From NCBI GenBank assembly GCA_902776415.1, contig CACYPY010000014.1:1-36994 (forward strand): a stretch of DNA of 36,994 nt, in the 5' to 3' direction. A program made the translations under genes and the position numbers. Below are positions 9,301-17,586 of this stretch, in pieces (the first letter of the stretch is position 1; every line of letters starts with the position of its first letter). The notes under the pieces are model-generated. The model was not told the origin of the DNA. It saw only the letters and a list, made by a program, of their open reading frames with translations, and searched no databases. Source of the stretch: an uncultured Ruminobacter sp. GTDB taxonomy: Bacteria > Pseudomonadota > Gammaproteobacteria > Enterobacterales > Succinivibrionaceae.

Positions 9301-12300
9301 CCATGGTGTTCGAGCCCGATATCTGCCGTGCCATGGAGCTTTCCGTAAACCTGAGCAACGGGGCATTTTCAGTAAAAAGCAGAGAATATGCCAAAGATGA
9401 AGCCTGGAATGTTCATTCCTGCGGCAGAATGGTGTCCGGACTTTCTCTTCCGGAGCTTCCTGCCAGTAATCCCGAAAAGAACGGTGCGGCTCTTGCGGAT
9501 ATTGGAGAGATCCGGGCATGCACCCGTGAAGATGTTTATAAAACGGCTGTCAGTCTGGGACTTGAATACGGCCCGGAATTCAGTCTGATTGCCGAGGCGG
9601 TTCCGGATCCCGAGACCGCGACTCTTGAGGTAAGGCTGGTATCCGACATTCCGGATCGCAAGAAGTACATTGTTCATCCGGGAATAATGGATGCGGCACT
9701 GCAGGCTCTCCTGGTGACCGGAAGGTCCGACACCTCCGGAAGGCTTTATCTTCCGGTAGGTTTCGGCAGAATTTCCTTCAGACGCGGCGCGGATATTGCT
9801 GCAGTAACGGTTATTCCCGGTGCCTGCTCCTCAAGAAGCATTTCGGCGGATTTTATTTTCCGTACCGCGGATGGGACCGTTGCCGGCGTTATAAAGGGGG
9901 CCGAGCTCAGAGCCTTCCCGAAAGTACGTACAGCGTCTTCCGAAGGAGCCTCCGTGCCCCTGTGGCATTACACTCTGAAAGAGGCTCCTTCCCGGACCAG
10001 AAACGGCGTTTTCGGGACGGATATGTCGTTTGAAGCCGTTAACGGAAGATCATCCCCTGAAGCACTGGCCCACAGATCACGCTGGTACGAGGAGCGCTAT
10101 CCGGTTCTGGAGGCTCTTACCATGATCTGCGCTCTCCGGGCCGTATCCGAAAGCAGACTTTCCCGTGCCGATTTTGAAAAGCATCCTCTTGGTCGCTACC
10201 TCTGTTCCGTGCTGACGGAGAAGGGGCTTCTGGATGAATCAGGCCGGCCGGCTCCTGCCGGGGAGAACCTGCTTCGGGAGAATACCGAAGGCTATGTTCA
10301 GGATCTTATTTCCGGGGACGGTTTTTCATTAAGGCCGCTTCTGAATGCCTTCAGATCCGGGGAAAATCTGGACGAGGCACTCTCCGAAGATGCGGAATCC
10401 CCGGCCGTGGATAATGGCGGCGCTCCTGACAGTATTTTTGAGATGCTCCGGGATACCGAATGTCCGGCGGAGCTTCAGGGCGAGGAGGTTCTTGTCAGGG
10501 AACTTTCAGAGTGCCTTTTCCGCAGGTATCAGGACAATTATCCCGGGGATGCGGAAAGCCGTCCTCTTGTTCGGGTTCTGGAAATCGGGGCCGGATCGGG
10601 ATCGCAATCCTTGCCTGGCAACATTCTTCAGGAACTTTTCGGAGATCGGGTTCTTCTGGTACATGCCGCATTTGTCAGCGGCAGTGCCGGCGCCGGCAGG
10701 GAGCCGTGTTTTGATACTGCCGAAGCGCAGCTCCGGTATGATTTGCAGGATCCTGCGATTCCTGAGAGCTACGATCTTGTGGTGATGCACCGGGGATTAA
10801 GCGGAAGCGGCACCGGAGTTATGAGAGTGCTTGACGGCATCAGGAAGATTCTGGCTCCCGGGGGACTTCTGGTTTCTCTGGAACGTTATCCGGTATTTTA
10901 TGCGGACCTGGTTTCCGGAAGAAACAGAAGCTGGTGGCAGTACAGTAACGGCACTCCGGTCTCGCCTTTAAAGACACCGTCTTTCTGGGAAAGGGTTTTG
11001 AAGGATGCTCATTATGACAATGTTTCCGTGCTCAGTGATGCTGCCACAGGAGAGATCAGCGCCGGTCCTTACTTCATGGTGGCTGAAAGAGGGAATGCCG
11101 AAGCTCTTCAGTATTCCGACGACAATTCCGGTAACGGTTCCTGCCGCGGCAGTATCCGGATTTCCCTGCCGTGGGCATCCGGAGAGTTTTCCGAAAGACT
11201 TGAAAGCTCTGACGGCTTCAGGCTGTTAAAATCCCTCAGCGCCGTCAGCGGTTTTGAAACGGATATCCTGGATGCCGGATTTGCCGGGGATCCGCTTGCT
11301 GCCTTCTCCTCTTCTTCTGATGACATCGGTTCCGCGAATCCTCGCTGTCAGAAGTATGTGTTCCTGAGTCCCTGCGGACTTAAAACGCTGTGTACGGAAC
11401 CGGATCCCGGGGAAATTCCTCTGGCGGAAATACTTAATGCTCTTACCGTGTTTTCCGAAAAGCTTGCCGAAGTCTCCGCCAGGGATAAGAAGCGGAACCG
11501 GACAGAACTTCTCGTGGTAACTCAGAATGTTCTCAACGCTCCCGCCGAGTCCGCGATTGCGGGACTTGCCAGGGTTATCAGAAACGAGCTTCCGGGGCTT
11601 AATATCCGGAGCATCACTCTTCAGGGAGATTTCCGTCCGGATCTTGGAGACCCGACATTTGAAGGGCTTTGCGACGAAATTCTTAATGGTACCGGCCCTG
11701 ATGAGGTGGTACTTTCCGGGAGCGGTCGTTATCGTCCGGTACTGGAGGAGAAGATTTCCGCACCTGGCACTTCCGGGGTATCTTCAGCCGCTTCCGAAGA
11801 ATCCGGTACCGCATCCGCCGCGGAAACCCGGTATCTGGATTTCACCGAGGCCGGCAGACTTAAGAATCTTTCCTGGAAGACCAGAAAACTGGGAGAACCG
11901 GGACCTAAGGATCTCCGGATAAAGGTTGCCGCCTCCGGACTTAATTTCCGTGATGTGATGATGACCATGGGACTGGTGCCTGACGAAGTGCTTCGTAACG
12001 GCTTTTCAGGGCCCTTCCTGGGACTAGAGTTTTCCGGTACCGTCATGGAGATCGGCAGCGAGGTTACGGAATTCAGCATAGGAGATCGGGTATTCGGACT
12101 TGGTTCCGCCACCATTGCGGAAATGATAGATGTTCCGGTATATGCGGTAAGCGCACTTCCGGACAACTGGTCTTTCGGCGAGGGGGCCGGGGTATCCGTG
12201 GTGTTCTTTACCGCCTGGTATGCTCTCCATACTCTGGCCGGACTCGAGAAGGGCGAGCGGCTTTTTGTGCACGGTGCTGCCGGCGGTGTCGGCATTGCCG

Positions 12301-14090
12301 CCATCCAGATTGCCCGGCATCTCGGACTTGAGGTTTATGCTACCGCAGGCTCCCGGGAAAAACGGGACTTCCTGAAGCTTTTGGGAGTCCGGCATATCTA
12401 TAATTCCAGAACGCTGGCTTTTCATGACGAGGTTTTGCGGGATACCGACGGCGAAGGAGTTGATGCCGTGCTGAACTGCCTGTCCGGAGAGGCTATGCTG
12501 GAGAGTCTCAGCATTCTCCGTCCTTTCGGCAGGTTTATCGAACTTGGCAAGAGAGACTATGTGGAGAATACCGGCATCGGGATTCGGCCGCTTCGGGAAA
12601 ACGTCAGTTACTTTGCCGTGGATGTGGATCAGCTGTTCAGATTCAGACCGGAGAAAGCCAGAAGGATCATGGAAGAGCTGGGAACATTTTTCAGAAGCGG
12701 GAATTCCGGTACTGCCGTTATGAGACCTTTGCCCTATACGGTATTCCCGGCATCCGGAGTGATAGATGCCTTCAAGCTCATGCAGCAGGGCGGTCATATC
12801 GGAAAGATCGTTATTTCCATGGAGGATTTTCCTGAGAATAAAGTCCCTGAGAAGAGCACGGCCGTTAAGGAGCCTTCTGCCAGGAATCCGGTTACCCGGG
12901 AGGTATTCTCGAAAGAGAGCACCTGGCTGATCACCGGAGGCACCAGGGGCTTTGGTTTTGAAACTGCCTGTTTCCTGGCATCCCTGGGAGCGGGGCGTCT
13001 GGTGCTGGTTTCCCGCAGTGGCGCTCTGACTACGGAATGCGCGGAGAAGGTTCGGGAGCTTACGGAAAAAGGCACGGAGGTAATTACCAGATCCTGCAAT
13101 GTTGCGGATCGCAATGAGGTTCACGACATGCTGGCAGACCTCAGAACGGCAGGAATCCGGCTTACCGGCATCATTCACGCCGCAGCCGTGTTCCGTGATG
13201 CCTTCCTCGGAGATATGTCGGCATCCCGTTATGCCGAGGTTCTGAATCCCAAATATCAGGGGGCGCTGAATCTCCATCTGGAAACTCTGGATGACAATCT
13301 CAGCTGCTTTGTGATGTACTCATCGGTCTCCGTGGCCATCGGCAATATCGGTCAGGCCAATTATGTGGCTGCAAACTCCGCGCTGGAGGGTCTCTGTGCG
13401 CTCAGAAGATCATCAGGGCTTCATGCCGCCTGTGTGGAATGGGGGCCTATCGGAGATGCCGGCTATCTCACTGCCAATGCCGGAGTTATGAAGTCCCTGG
13501 AAAGAAGCGGCGGTGCCATGGCTCTCCGGGCGCAGGATGCCCTTAAAATGCTTCCGGACATTATTCTTGAGGGCGGCGTGCAGGTAGTGGCCAGCATGGA
13601 CTGGAACCGTACCGTCAGCAGTCTTGATGCCGTTCCGGGCAGACTTCATGCCCTGTCCCTGAGATTATCTGATACAATGGCTGACCAGAATTCCGGGGCC
13701 GGTCTTCGGGACCGGCTTCTCCGGATGTCCCGGGAGGAGGCTGTGAAGCTGATTATTGAGGTTCTTTCCTCGGAAGCTGCCGAAACCCTGGGACTTTCGG
13801 TTCAGGATATTGGATCTGACAGGAATCTTCATGAACTGGGACTGGATTCGTTAATGGCCATGGATTTGGTGGTGGGGCTTGAGAAGAAGCTGGGAACCAG
13901 AATTTCGGTAATGCTCTTCCAGGACAAGCCGTCGGTAAGAATCCTGGCAGATCGTCTTTACGGCAAGATTACCGGAACCGGTGAAGCTTCCGAAGATGAT
14001 GAATCCCGTCAGGACAGCGCCGCCAAAGCCATGGCTTCTCTCCATCTGACCGAGCAGGACAGCGAAGTTATGGCTGACAAAGGGCTCTGA
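6303..14090 (+). CDS. Highly reducing type I polyketide synthase (KS-AT-DH-MT-psiKR-ER-KR-ACP), RkpA/WcbR-like
   Basis: This 2595-aa megasynthase should build a reduced fatty-acyl-like chain by iterative condensation. The order is KS (about 15-440; Cys185 in DTACSSG, His321, His359), AT (550-845; Ser647 in GHSMGE, YPFHS 749-753), DH (930-1210; His960, Asp1130), methyltransferase-like (1255-1595; EIGAGSGS near 1427), pseudo-KR linker (1610-1825), ER (1850-2172; HGAAGGVG 1990-1997), KR (2205-2420; GGTRGFG, Ser2341, Tyr2354) and ACP (2472-2555; Ser2516 in GLDSL). There is no thioesterase. The DH motif HxxxGxxxxP has Ala in place of Pro, and the MT lacks the usual acidic residue after motif I. 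RkpA of Sinorhizobium and WcbR of B. pseudomallei are capsule-locus enzymes of this class, thought to make a lipid for the polymer. ATG 6303 has only a weak ribosome site, but the KS begins in the normal place. Confidence 0.93.
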   Translation: MKEKNFDKDFAAANDIAIVGMAFRFPGNVVDEASFWQLLEQGKCGVSEIPASRWPTDLYQDSLKTTPGRSITFRAGVINDVLSFEPAFFGISPRETEWMDPQQRLLLKLVYECFEDAGIRPDDVRGTRCGVFSGISASDYMFRSGKDPASISAYTMTGNAACISANRISYIFDLEGPSFSLDTACSSGMTAIHEACESIRRGESVSAIAAGVHLFFEPGPFIGFSKASMLSPNGRCLPFDDRGDGYVRSEGGAVLYLKKLSDAMKDGNRIHAVIRASGINTDGARKSGITVPSARAQADLMKQVLEKAGIAPEDLDFVEAHGTGTPVGDPIEADSISSVYGLSHQGPLPITSVKANLGHMEPVSGFAGLIKAVLALKHHFIPRVPFDYQPSSHIDFKALNIFCPKDGLVLEPRNGSLPLMASVNSFGFGGANAHVVLSEAPRTGSESVPSGSAPTAGQDLPPFILTAFSRDSLKTLAVSYANFIDSFPEESALRCYLNTCNAVINTREVMNKRLLVSGTSVSEIRDSLLMFAEGLDLSNVVSCDTADKKCQKTAFVFSGNGSQYAGMGVSLYRDNSLFRKTADRISDIAEPLLGYAIRDYLSGKVPVTAENILDASVSQPLIFAVEAGIFEILKDRGFEPDGVIGHSMGEITCSYATGKLSLDDAVRTIAVRSILQNRTRGMGGMAAASLSSQDFEKVVRDLGIQDEISMAAINSPANITVTGSHEGLKILGEYCSKNRVFFKKLKVDYPFHSKAMDLIKGDIEEQLRDIVPLKSDIEFYSTVTGDLYDRDIDSAYWGSNVRESVLFESAMSAMLRNGYDCFIEIAPTPVLQRYLRENVKEAGKTSSARISSVLLQGMDGDSRLQSFIMEHTLYQGAGFWDLRLRKYIREMNASGFGYEPEHTDLPHYKWTEKQYAVKPTAEMSPVQRRISPLLGWRLNTADPVFDNILEPHKSSLLSSHKVDGECVFAAADFIEAALEAHAAVYDEEIVNLEYLDIRSSMVFEPDICRAMELSVNLSNGAFSVKSREYAKDEAWNVHSCGRMVSGLSLPELPASNPEKNGAALADIGEIRACTREDVYKTAVSLGLEYGPEFSLIAEAVPDPETATLEVRLVSDIPDRKKYIVHPGIMDAALQALLVTGRSDTSGRLYLPVGFGRISFRRGADIAAVTVIPGACSSRSISADFIFRTADGTVAGVIKGAELRAFPKVRTASSEGASVPLWHYTLKEAPSRTRNGVFGTDMSFEAVNGRSSPEALAHRSRWYEERYPVLEALTMICALRAVSESRLSRADFEKHPLGRYLCSVLTEKGLLDESGRPAPAGENLLRENTEGYVQDLISGDGFSLRPLLNAFRSGENLDEALSEDAESPAVDNGGAPDSIFEMLRDTECPAELQGEEVLVRELSECLFRRYQDNYPGDAESRPLVRVLEIGAGSGSQSLPGNILQELFGDRVLLVHAAFVSGSAGAGREPCFDTAEAQLRYDLQDPAIPESYDLVVMHRGLSGSGTGVMRVLDGIRKILAPGGLLVSLERYPVFYADLVSGRNRSWWQYSNGTPVSPLKTPSFWERVLKDAHYDNVSVLSDAATGEISAGPYFMVAERGNAEALQYSDDNSGNGSCRGSIRISLPWASGEFSERLESSDGFRLLKSLSAVSGFETDILDAGFAGDPLAAFSSSSDDIGSANPRCQKYVFLSPCGLKTLCTEPDPGEIPLAEILNALTVFSEKLAEVSARDKKRNRTELLVVTQNVLNAPAESAIAGLARVIRNELPGLNIRSITLQGDFRPDLGDPTFEGLCDEILNGTGPDEVVLSGSGRYRPVLEEKISAPGTSGVSSAASEESGTASAAETRYLDFTEAGRLKNLSWKTRKLGEPGPKDLRIKVAASGLNFRDVMMTMGLVPDEVLRNGFSGPFLGLEFSGTVMEIGSEVTEFSIGDRVFGLGSATIAEMIDVPVYAVSALPDNWSFGEGAGVSVVFFTAWYALHTLAGLEKGERLFVHGAAGGVGIAAIQIARHLGLEVYATAGSREKRDFLKLLGVRHIYNSRTLAFHDEVLRDTDGEGVDAVLNCLSGEAMLESLSILRPFGRFIELGKRDYVENTGIGIRPLRENVSYFAVDVDQLFRFRPEKARRIMEELGTFFRSGNSGTAVMRPLPYTVFPASGVIDAFKLMQQGGHIGKIVISMEDFPENKVPEKSTAVKEPSARNPVTREVFSKESTWLITGGTRGFGFETACFLASLGAGRLVLVSRSGALTTECAEKVRELTEKGTEVITRSCNVADRNEVHDMLADLRTAGIRLTGIIHAAAVFRDAFLGDMSASRYAEVLNPKYQGALNLHLETLDDNLSCFVMYSSVSVAIGNIGQANYVAANSALEGLCALRRSSGLHAACVEWGPIGDAGYLTANAGVMKSLERSGGAMALRAQDALKMLPDIILEGGVQVVASMDWNRTVSSLDAVPGRLHALSLRLSDTMADQNSGAGLRDRLLRMSREEAVKLIIEVLSSEAAETLGLSVQDIGSDRNLHELGLDSLMAMDLVVGLEKKLGTRISVMLFQDKPSVRILADRLYGKITGTGEASEDDESRQDSAAKAMASLHLTEQDSEVMADKGL

Positions 14091-14164
14091 TGGCAGGAAC
14101 GGGACTGACGGTATTCAAGGACCGTTTTTGGATGACAGGTTTTTCAGGGGGCTGCAATGACTGA
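14090..14164 (+). CDS. Candidate 24-codon linking ORF between the PKS and oxoamine synthase genes
   Basis: An ATG overlaps the PKS stop as TGATG, is preceded by AAAGGG five bases upstream, and opens a 24-residue frame that ends at TGA 14162-14164, overlapping the next gene's start by eight bases. Such a frame could couple translation of the two enzymes, whose levels may need to match. The peptide (MAGTGLTVF...) has no recognisable function. It may equally be chance, since AGGGGG (14146-14151) alone explains initiation of the next gene. Confidence 0.22.
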   Translation: MAGTGLTVFKDRFWMTGFSGGCND

Positions 14165-15533
14165 TAACGATAAGACCGGTACCGGAAAGTCCGGAATTTC
14201 CGGACTTATGTCTCTTGCAAATAGTATCCGGGCTGACAGGAGCCGGGAGATTTCGGAGAGCGGGGACGGACATCCTGCAGGAGGGGAAATGCCGGTTCCC
14301 CGGGATGCCGTGGATCCCACTTATCTTGATTTTAAGCATCATCCTCTGATGGAGAATATTCGTTTTGCAAAAACGTTTGCCGAAAAATGCGGGATTGCGG
14401 TTCCTTTTTTTCGGGAGATGGACAGCACTGACGGAGCCCGGGCGGTAATTCAGAAGCGGGATTACATCAATTTTTCCAGCTACAACTATCTGGGACTGAA
14501 CCGGAATCCCGTGATATCCCGGCATGTTTATGAGGCGGCAAAGCTATACGGCACTTCTGTCGGAGCCAGCAGACTGGTGGCGGGGGAACGGGCATTTCAC
14601 AGGAATCTGGAAAAGGAGCTGGCCGGCATTTATGCTGCAGATGACGCTCTGGTATTTGTCAGCGGTCATGCCACCAATGTCAGCACCATCAGCACTCTTT
14701 TCGGGAAAGGTGATCTGATAGTCTATGACTGCCTGAGCCATAACAGCATTATTGAAGGCATAAAGCTTTCCGGTGCTCAGTATTTTCCGTATGCCCACAA
14801 CAGCCTCACGGCACTTTGCCAGATCCTTGACAAGAACCGGAGCAGATTCAGAAGAACCCTCCTGGTTACCGAGGGGCTTTTCAGCATGGACGGCGATATT
14901 GCGGATCTTCCGGAGCTTATAAAGATCAAGAAACGTTACGGCTGTTTTCTCATGATTGACGAGGCGCATTCCCTGGGAGTACTGGGAGAGCACGGCAGGG
15001 GGCTTTTCGAGCATTTCGGGTGCGATCCCCGGGATGTGGATATCTGGATGGGGACCCTGAGCAAGACTCTGGCAGGCTGCGGCGGCTATATTGCAGCCTC
15101 CGGGGAGATTACGGACATTCTCCGGTATTATGCTCCGGGTTTTGTTTACAGCGTGGGAATGTCTCCGGTTATGGCGTACAGCGTCCTTACCGCTCTGGAT
15201 CTCATGCGTTCCGAAAACTGGAGAGTCGGCAAAGTGCAGCGGAATTCCGCAAAATTCCTGAAGCTTCTTAAGGATGCCGGCATCAATACCGGGCATGCCC
15301 GGGGGTATGCGGTGATTCCGGTTATTACCGGAAGCTCCCGGATCGCGGTGCAGCTTTCGGGAGATCTTTTTGAGGAAGGTATTTCAGTTCATCCGATTAT
15401 TCATCCGGCAGTTTCGGAGCAGGAAGCCCGGCTGAGATTCTTCATTACCGCCGATCATACGGATGCCGATCTGGAGCGCACGGCAGAGGTTCTGGCCGGA
15501 CTGTGCCGGAAATACGGAATTATAAAGGTCTGA
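14157..15533 (+). CDS. PLP-dependent alpha-oxoamine synthase (RkpG/WcbT-like; AONS/serine palmitoyltransferase family)
   Basis: This 458-aa class II aminotransferase-fold enzyme should condense an acyl thioester with a small amino acid, losing CO2, to give an alpha-amino ketone. Visible hallmarks are NFSSYNYLGL, the glycine-rich GASRLVAGE, SHNSI, MIDEAHSLG with Asp268 (PLP N1) and His271, and the PLP lysine Lys303 in GTLSKTLAG. About 60 residues precede the catalytic fold, more than in BioF. ATG 14157 has AGGGGG five bases upstream. It directly follows a PKS with no thioesterase and precedes the exporter genes, so biotin synthesis is unlikely. A role in off-loading the PKS chain onto an amino acid, as proposed for similar gene pairs, is inference. 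The amino acid used (Ser, Gly or Ala) cannot be read from the sequence. Confidence 0.9.
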   Translation: MTDNDKTGTGKSGISGLMSLANSIRADRSREISESGDGHPAGGEMPVPRDAVDPTYLDFKHHPLMENIRFAKTFAEKCGIAVPFFREMDSTDGARAVIQKRDYINFSSYNYLGLNRNPVISRHVYEAAKLYGTSVGASRLVAGERAFHRNLEKELAGIYAADDALVFVSGHATNVSTISTLFGKGDLIVYDCLSHNSIIEGIKLSGAQYFPYAHNSLTALCQILDKNRSRFRRTLLVTEGLFSMDGDIADLPELIKIKKRYGCFLMIDEAHSLGVLGEHGRGLFEHFGCDPRDVDIWMGTLSKTLAGCGGYIAASGEITDILRYYAPGFVYSVGMSPVMAYSVLTALDLMRSENWRVGKVQRNSAKFLKLLKDAGINTGHARGYAVIPVITGSSRIAVQLSGDLFEEGISVHPIIHPAVSEQEARLRFFITADHTDADLERTAEVLAGLCRKYGIIKV

Positions 15534-15561
15534 CAGGAATAAAGTTTTCAGGTGTTGTTAA

Positions 15562-16788
15562 ATGCGGATTTTTAAAAGAAAAGCTTGCGGTTTACTGATT
15601 TCTGCACTGGCTCTTTCCGGTGTTTTTATGGTTTCAGGCTGTACCATGCCCCGGGGCGGCCCTTCCTACGGGGATGTGACCTCCGACAGTCAGGAAGGCT
15701 ATGAGTCTCCGGTGCCGCTCATAAAGGTTAACGGGCGAACCGGAGAAATTCTGGAGAGTCTTACGGTTCCGCAGTCGTTTTTCAAAACCTTCGGCAATGC
15801 CGGGAACGCTACCTATAGGGTGGCTGTCGGAGATTCCCTGGATATCTACATTTGGGAAAGTGCTCCGGCACTGCTTTTCGGAACCGCCAATCTGGAGGGA
15901 TCCGATCTTACCGTAAAGTCCGAAAAGCTTCCTACGCAGGTGGTGGAAGCGGACGGCATGATCAATGTTCCCTTTGCCGGCAGAATTTCCGTTAAGGGAA
16001 ATACGGTACGGGAAATTGAAAACAGGATTCTGAAGGCCCTGGGTTCCAAGGCCAACAATCCCCAGGTGCTGGTGCATGTCCCTTCAAGAACCGGAGAGAC
16101 GGTTACCGTCCTGGGTGATGTGAAGAGCTCCATGAATATCCCGCTTTCGGTAAAACGGGAGCGGATTCTGGATGCCGTGGCTCAGGCCGGCGGTGTTACG
16201 GAAAGCTACAACAAGATTATGCTGAAGCTTACCAGAAACAATGTAACCGCCGATGTCCCGCTGGCACGGGTAATTGAAAATTCCGAGGAGAATATCACTC
16301 TTGCTTCCGGAGACGTGCTGGTGGCTACCCTGAAGCCCTGGACGTTTATGGTAATGGGGGCTGCCGGAAGGTCTCAGGAGGTGCCCCTGGAGGCCGTGGG
16401 AGCCAATCTGGCTCAGGCCCTGTCCAGAGCCGGCGGTCTTAATGACAATCAGGCCAATCCCGCCGGAGTTTTTGTGTTCCGCTTTGAGGAACGGGAAAAC
16501 TGGGAGAAGCTTTCTTTGGCTCTTACGGGAGATAGTGCCGGGAAGTCCGGCATTAATTCCGGTTCCGGAATTTCCGGGAATGCCGAAAAGATACCGGTGG
16601 TTTATCAGATTGACTTCGGGAGGCCGGACAGCTTTTTTGCGGCCCAGACGTTCAGAATCCGGAACGGCGACATTATTTATGTGGCTCCGGCTTCCGGTTA
16701 CGAGCTTTCGAAGTTCCTGAGACTTATCGGAAGCATTGTGAATCCTGCCATGTCCTGGGGTAATTCCATCAACAATCTCACAAACTGA
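15562..16788 (+). CDS. bexD: Outer-membrane polysaccharide export lipoprotein (OPX; BexD/CtrA type)
   Basis: This 408-aa protein should form the periplasm-spanning outer-membrane channel of the capsule exporter. A lipoprotein signal peptide ends at lipobox VSG-Cys27. The poly-export domain starts at YRVAVGDSLDIYIWE (about 84-172) and is followed by two SLBB-like units, one with VLGDVKSS and ILDAVAQAGG (about 179) and one with MVMGAAGRS and ALSRAGG (about 260). The C-terminal hydrophobic stretch may insert in the membrane. Its size matches BexD/CtrA (about 390 aa) rather than the longer E. coli KpsD. ATG 15562 has only a modest AGG nine bases upstream. It lies 28 bases after the oxoamine synthase gene and 18 before kpsM, so all are probably one operon. 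Confidence 0.92.
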   Translation: MRIFKRKACGLLISALALSGVFMVSGCTMPRGGPSYGDVTSDSQEGYESPVPLIKVNGRTGEILESLTVPQSFFKTFGNAGNATYRVAVGDSLDIYIWESAPALLFGTANLEGSDLTVKSEKLPTQVVEADGMINVPFAGRISVKGNTVREIENRILKALGSKANNPQVLVHVPSRTGETVTVLGDVKSSMNIPLSVKRERILDAVAQAGGVTESYNKIMLKLTRNNVTADVPLARVIENSEENITLASGDVLVATLKPWTFMVMGAAGRSQEVPLEAVGANLAQALSRAGGLNDNQANPAGVFVFRFEERENWEKLSLALTGDSAGKSGINSGSGISGNAEKIPVVYQIDFGRPDSFFAAQTFRIRNGDIIYVAPASGYELSKFLRLIGSIVNPAMSWGNSINNLTN

Positions 16789-16806
16789 GGGATTTGGTTA
16801 TAAGCT

Positions 16807-17586
16807 ATGAGCAGTAATCCTTTTAAAAAAACAATGATAGTCTGGAAGGCTATTTTTTTGAAGGACTGTCTTAGCCGGTTTTTCGGAAGCCGGGCGGCAT
16901 GGGTGTGGCTGATAGTGGAACCTTCGATCCATATTATATTTATTGCTGCGATTTACAGTATTGTAAGAAGCAGAACGGTTCAGGGGGTTGAGGTGCAGCC
17001 ATGGCTGGCTATGGGGATGATGGCTTTTTTTGTATTCAGACGGACGGCGGTTCAGGTACTGCATTCTATTGATTGCAGCAAGCCTTTCTTTGCATTTCGC
17101 GAGGTGCGTCCCTTTGATGCGGCACTTTGCCGTGGATGGGTGGAAGCCTTTGCCATGTTTTTCATATCCCTGATAATCATGGCGGCATTTCAGGCGGCCG
17201 GTTTTGAGATGTTTCCCGATGACCTGATACTCTGCATTTTGGCGTTTTTCGGACTTTGGTTTCTGGGGTTCGGATACGGCCTGATTTCATCAGTTTCAAT
17301 GAGGCTGGTTCCGGACAGCGGTTTTATATTACAGCTGCTGCTGATGCCCATGTATATTATTTCCGGGATTATGATGCCGGTGGGGATTATTCCGGAACCG
17401 TATCAGGGGCTTATGATGATAAACCCGGCAGTGCATGGGGTTGAGGCTTTTCGTATTGGAATCTGGGGAGAACTTTACCATACTGTGGATGTCAGTATGG
17501 CATATCTGTATGCATGGGATTTGGTGCTGGTTGTAATTGGCATGGCTCTTTATCAGGCTCTGGAAACAAGGCTGGTGAGACAATGA
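16807..17586 (+). CDS. kpsM: Capsule ABC transporter permease (KpsM/BexB/CtrC)
   Basis: This 259-aa inner-membrane protein is the permease half of the ABC transporter that moves lipid-linked capsule polymer. It is the normal length for BexB/CtrC, begins with a basic amphipathic stretch and WKAIFLKDCLSRFFGS, and shows about six hydrophobic segments, including the conserved late segment YIISGIMMPVGIIPEPYQ and NPAVHGVEAFR. The ribosome site is poor: GAGGG lies about 15 bases upstream. The stop overlaps the start of kpsT in an ATGA, which implies coupled translation and matched subunit ratios. Confidence 0.93.
   Translation: MSSNPFKKTMIVWKAIFLKDCLSRFFGSRAAWVWLIVEPSIHIIFIAAIYSIVRSRTVQGVEVQPWLAMGMMAFFVFRRTAVQVLHSIDCSKPFFAFREVRPFDAALCRGWVEAFAMFFISLIIMAAFQAAGFEMFPDDLILCILAFFGLWFLGFGYGLISSVSMRLVPDSGFILQLLLMPMYIISGIMMPVGIIPEPYQGLMMINPAVHGVEAFRIGIWGELYHTVDVSMAYLYAWDLVLVVIGMALYQALETRLVRQ

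Noticed and set aside
12024..13277. A 417-codon open frame antisense to the PKS ER/KR region, plus many other long antisense frames across the PKS gene
   Set aside because: The PKS frame has every catalytic motif in place. The antisense frames have no ribosome sites or recognisable domains and arise from strong codon bias.
14157..15533. Annotation as BioF (biotin synthesis)
   Set aside because: The family is the same, but the neighbours are a PKS and capsule exporter, there are no bio genes, and the N-terminus is longer than in BioF.
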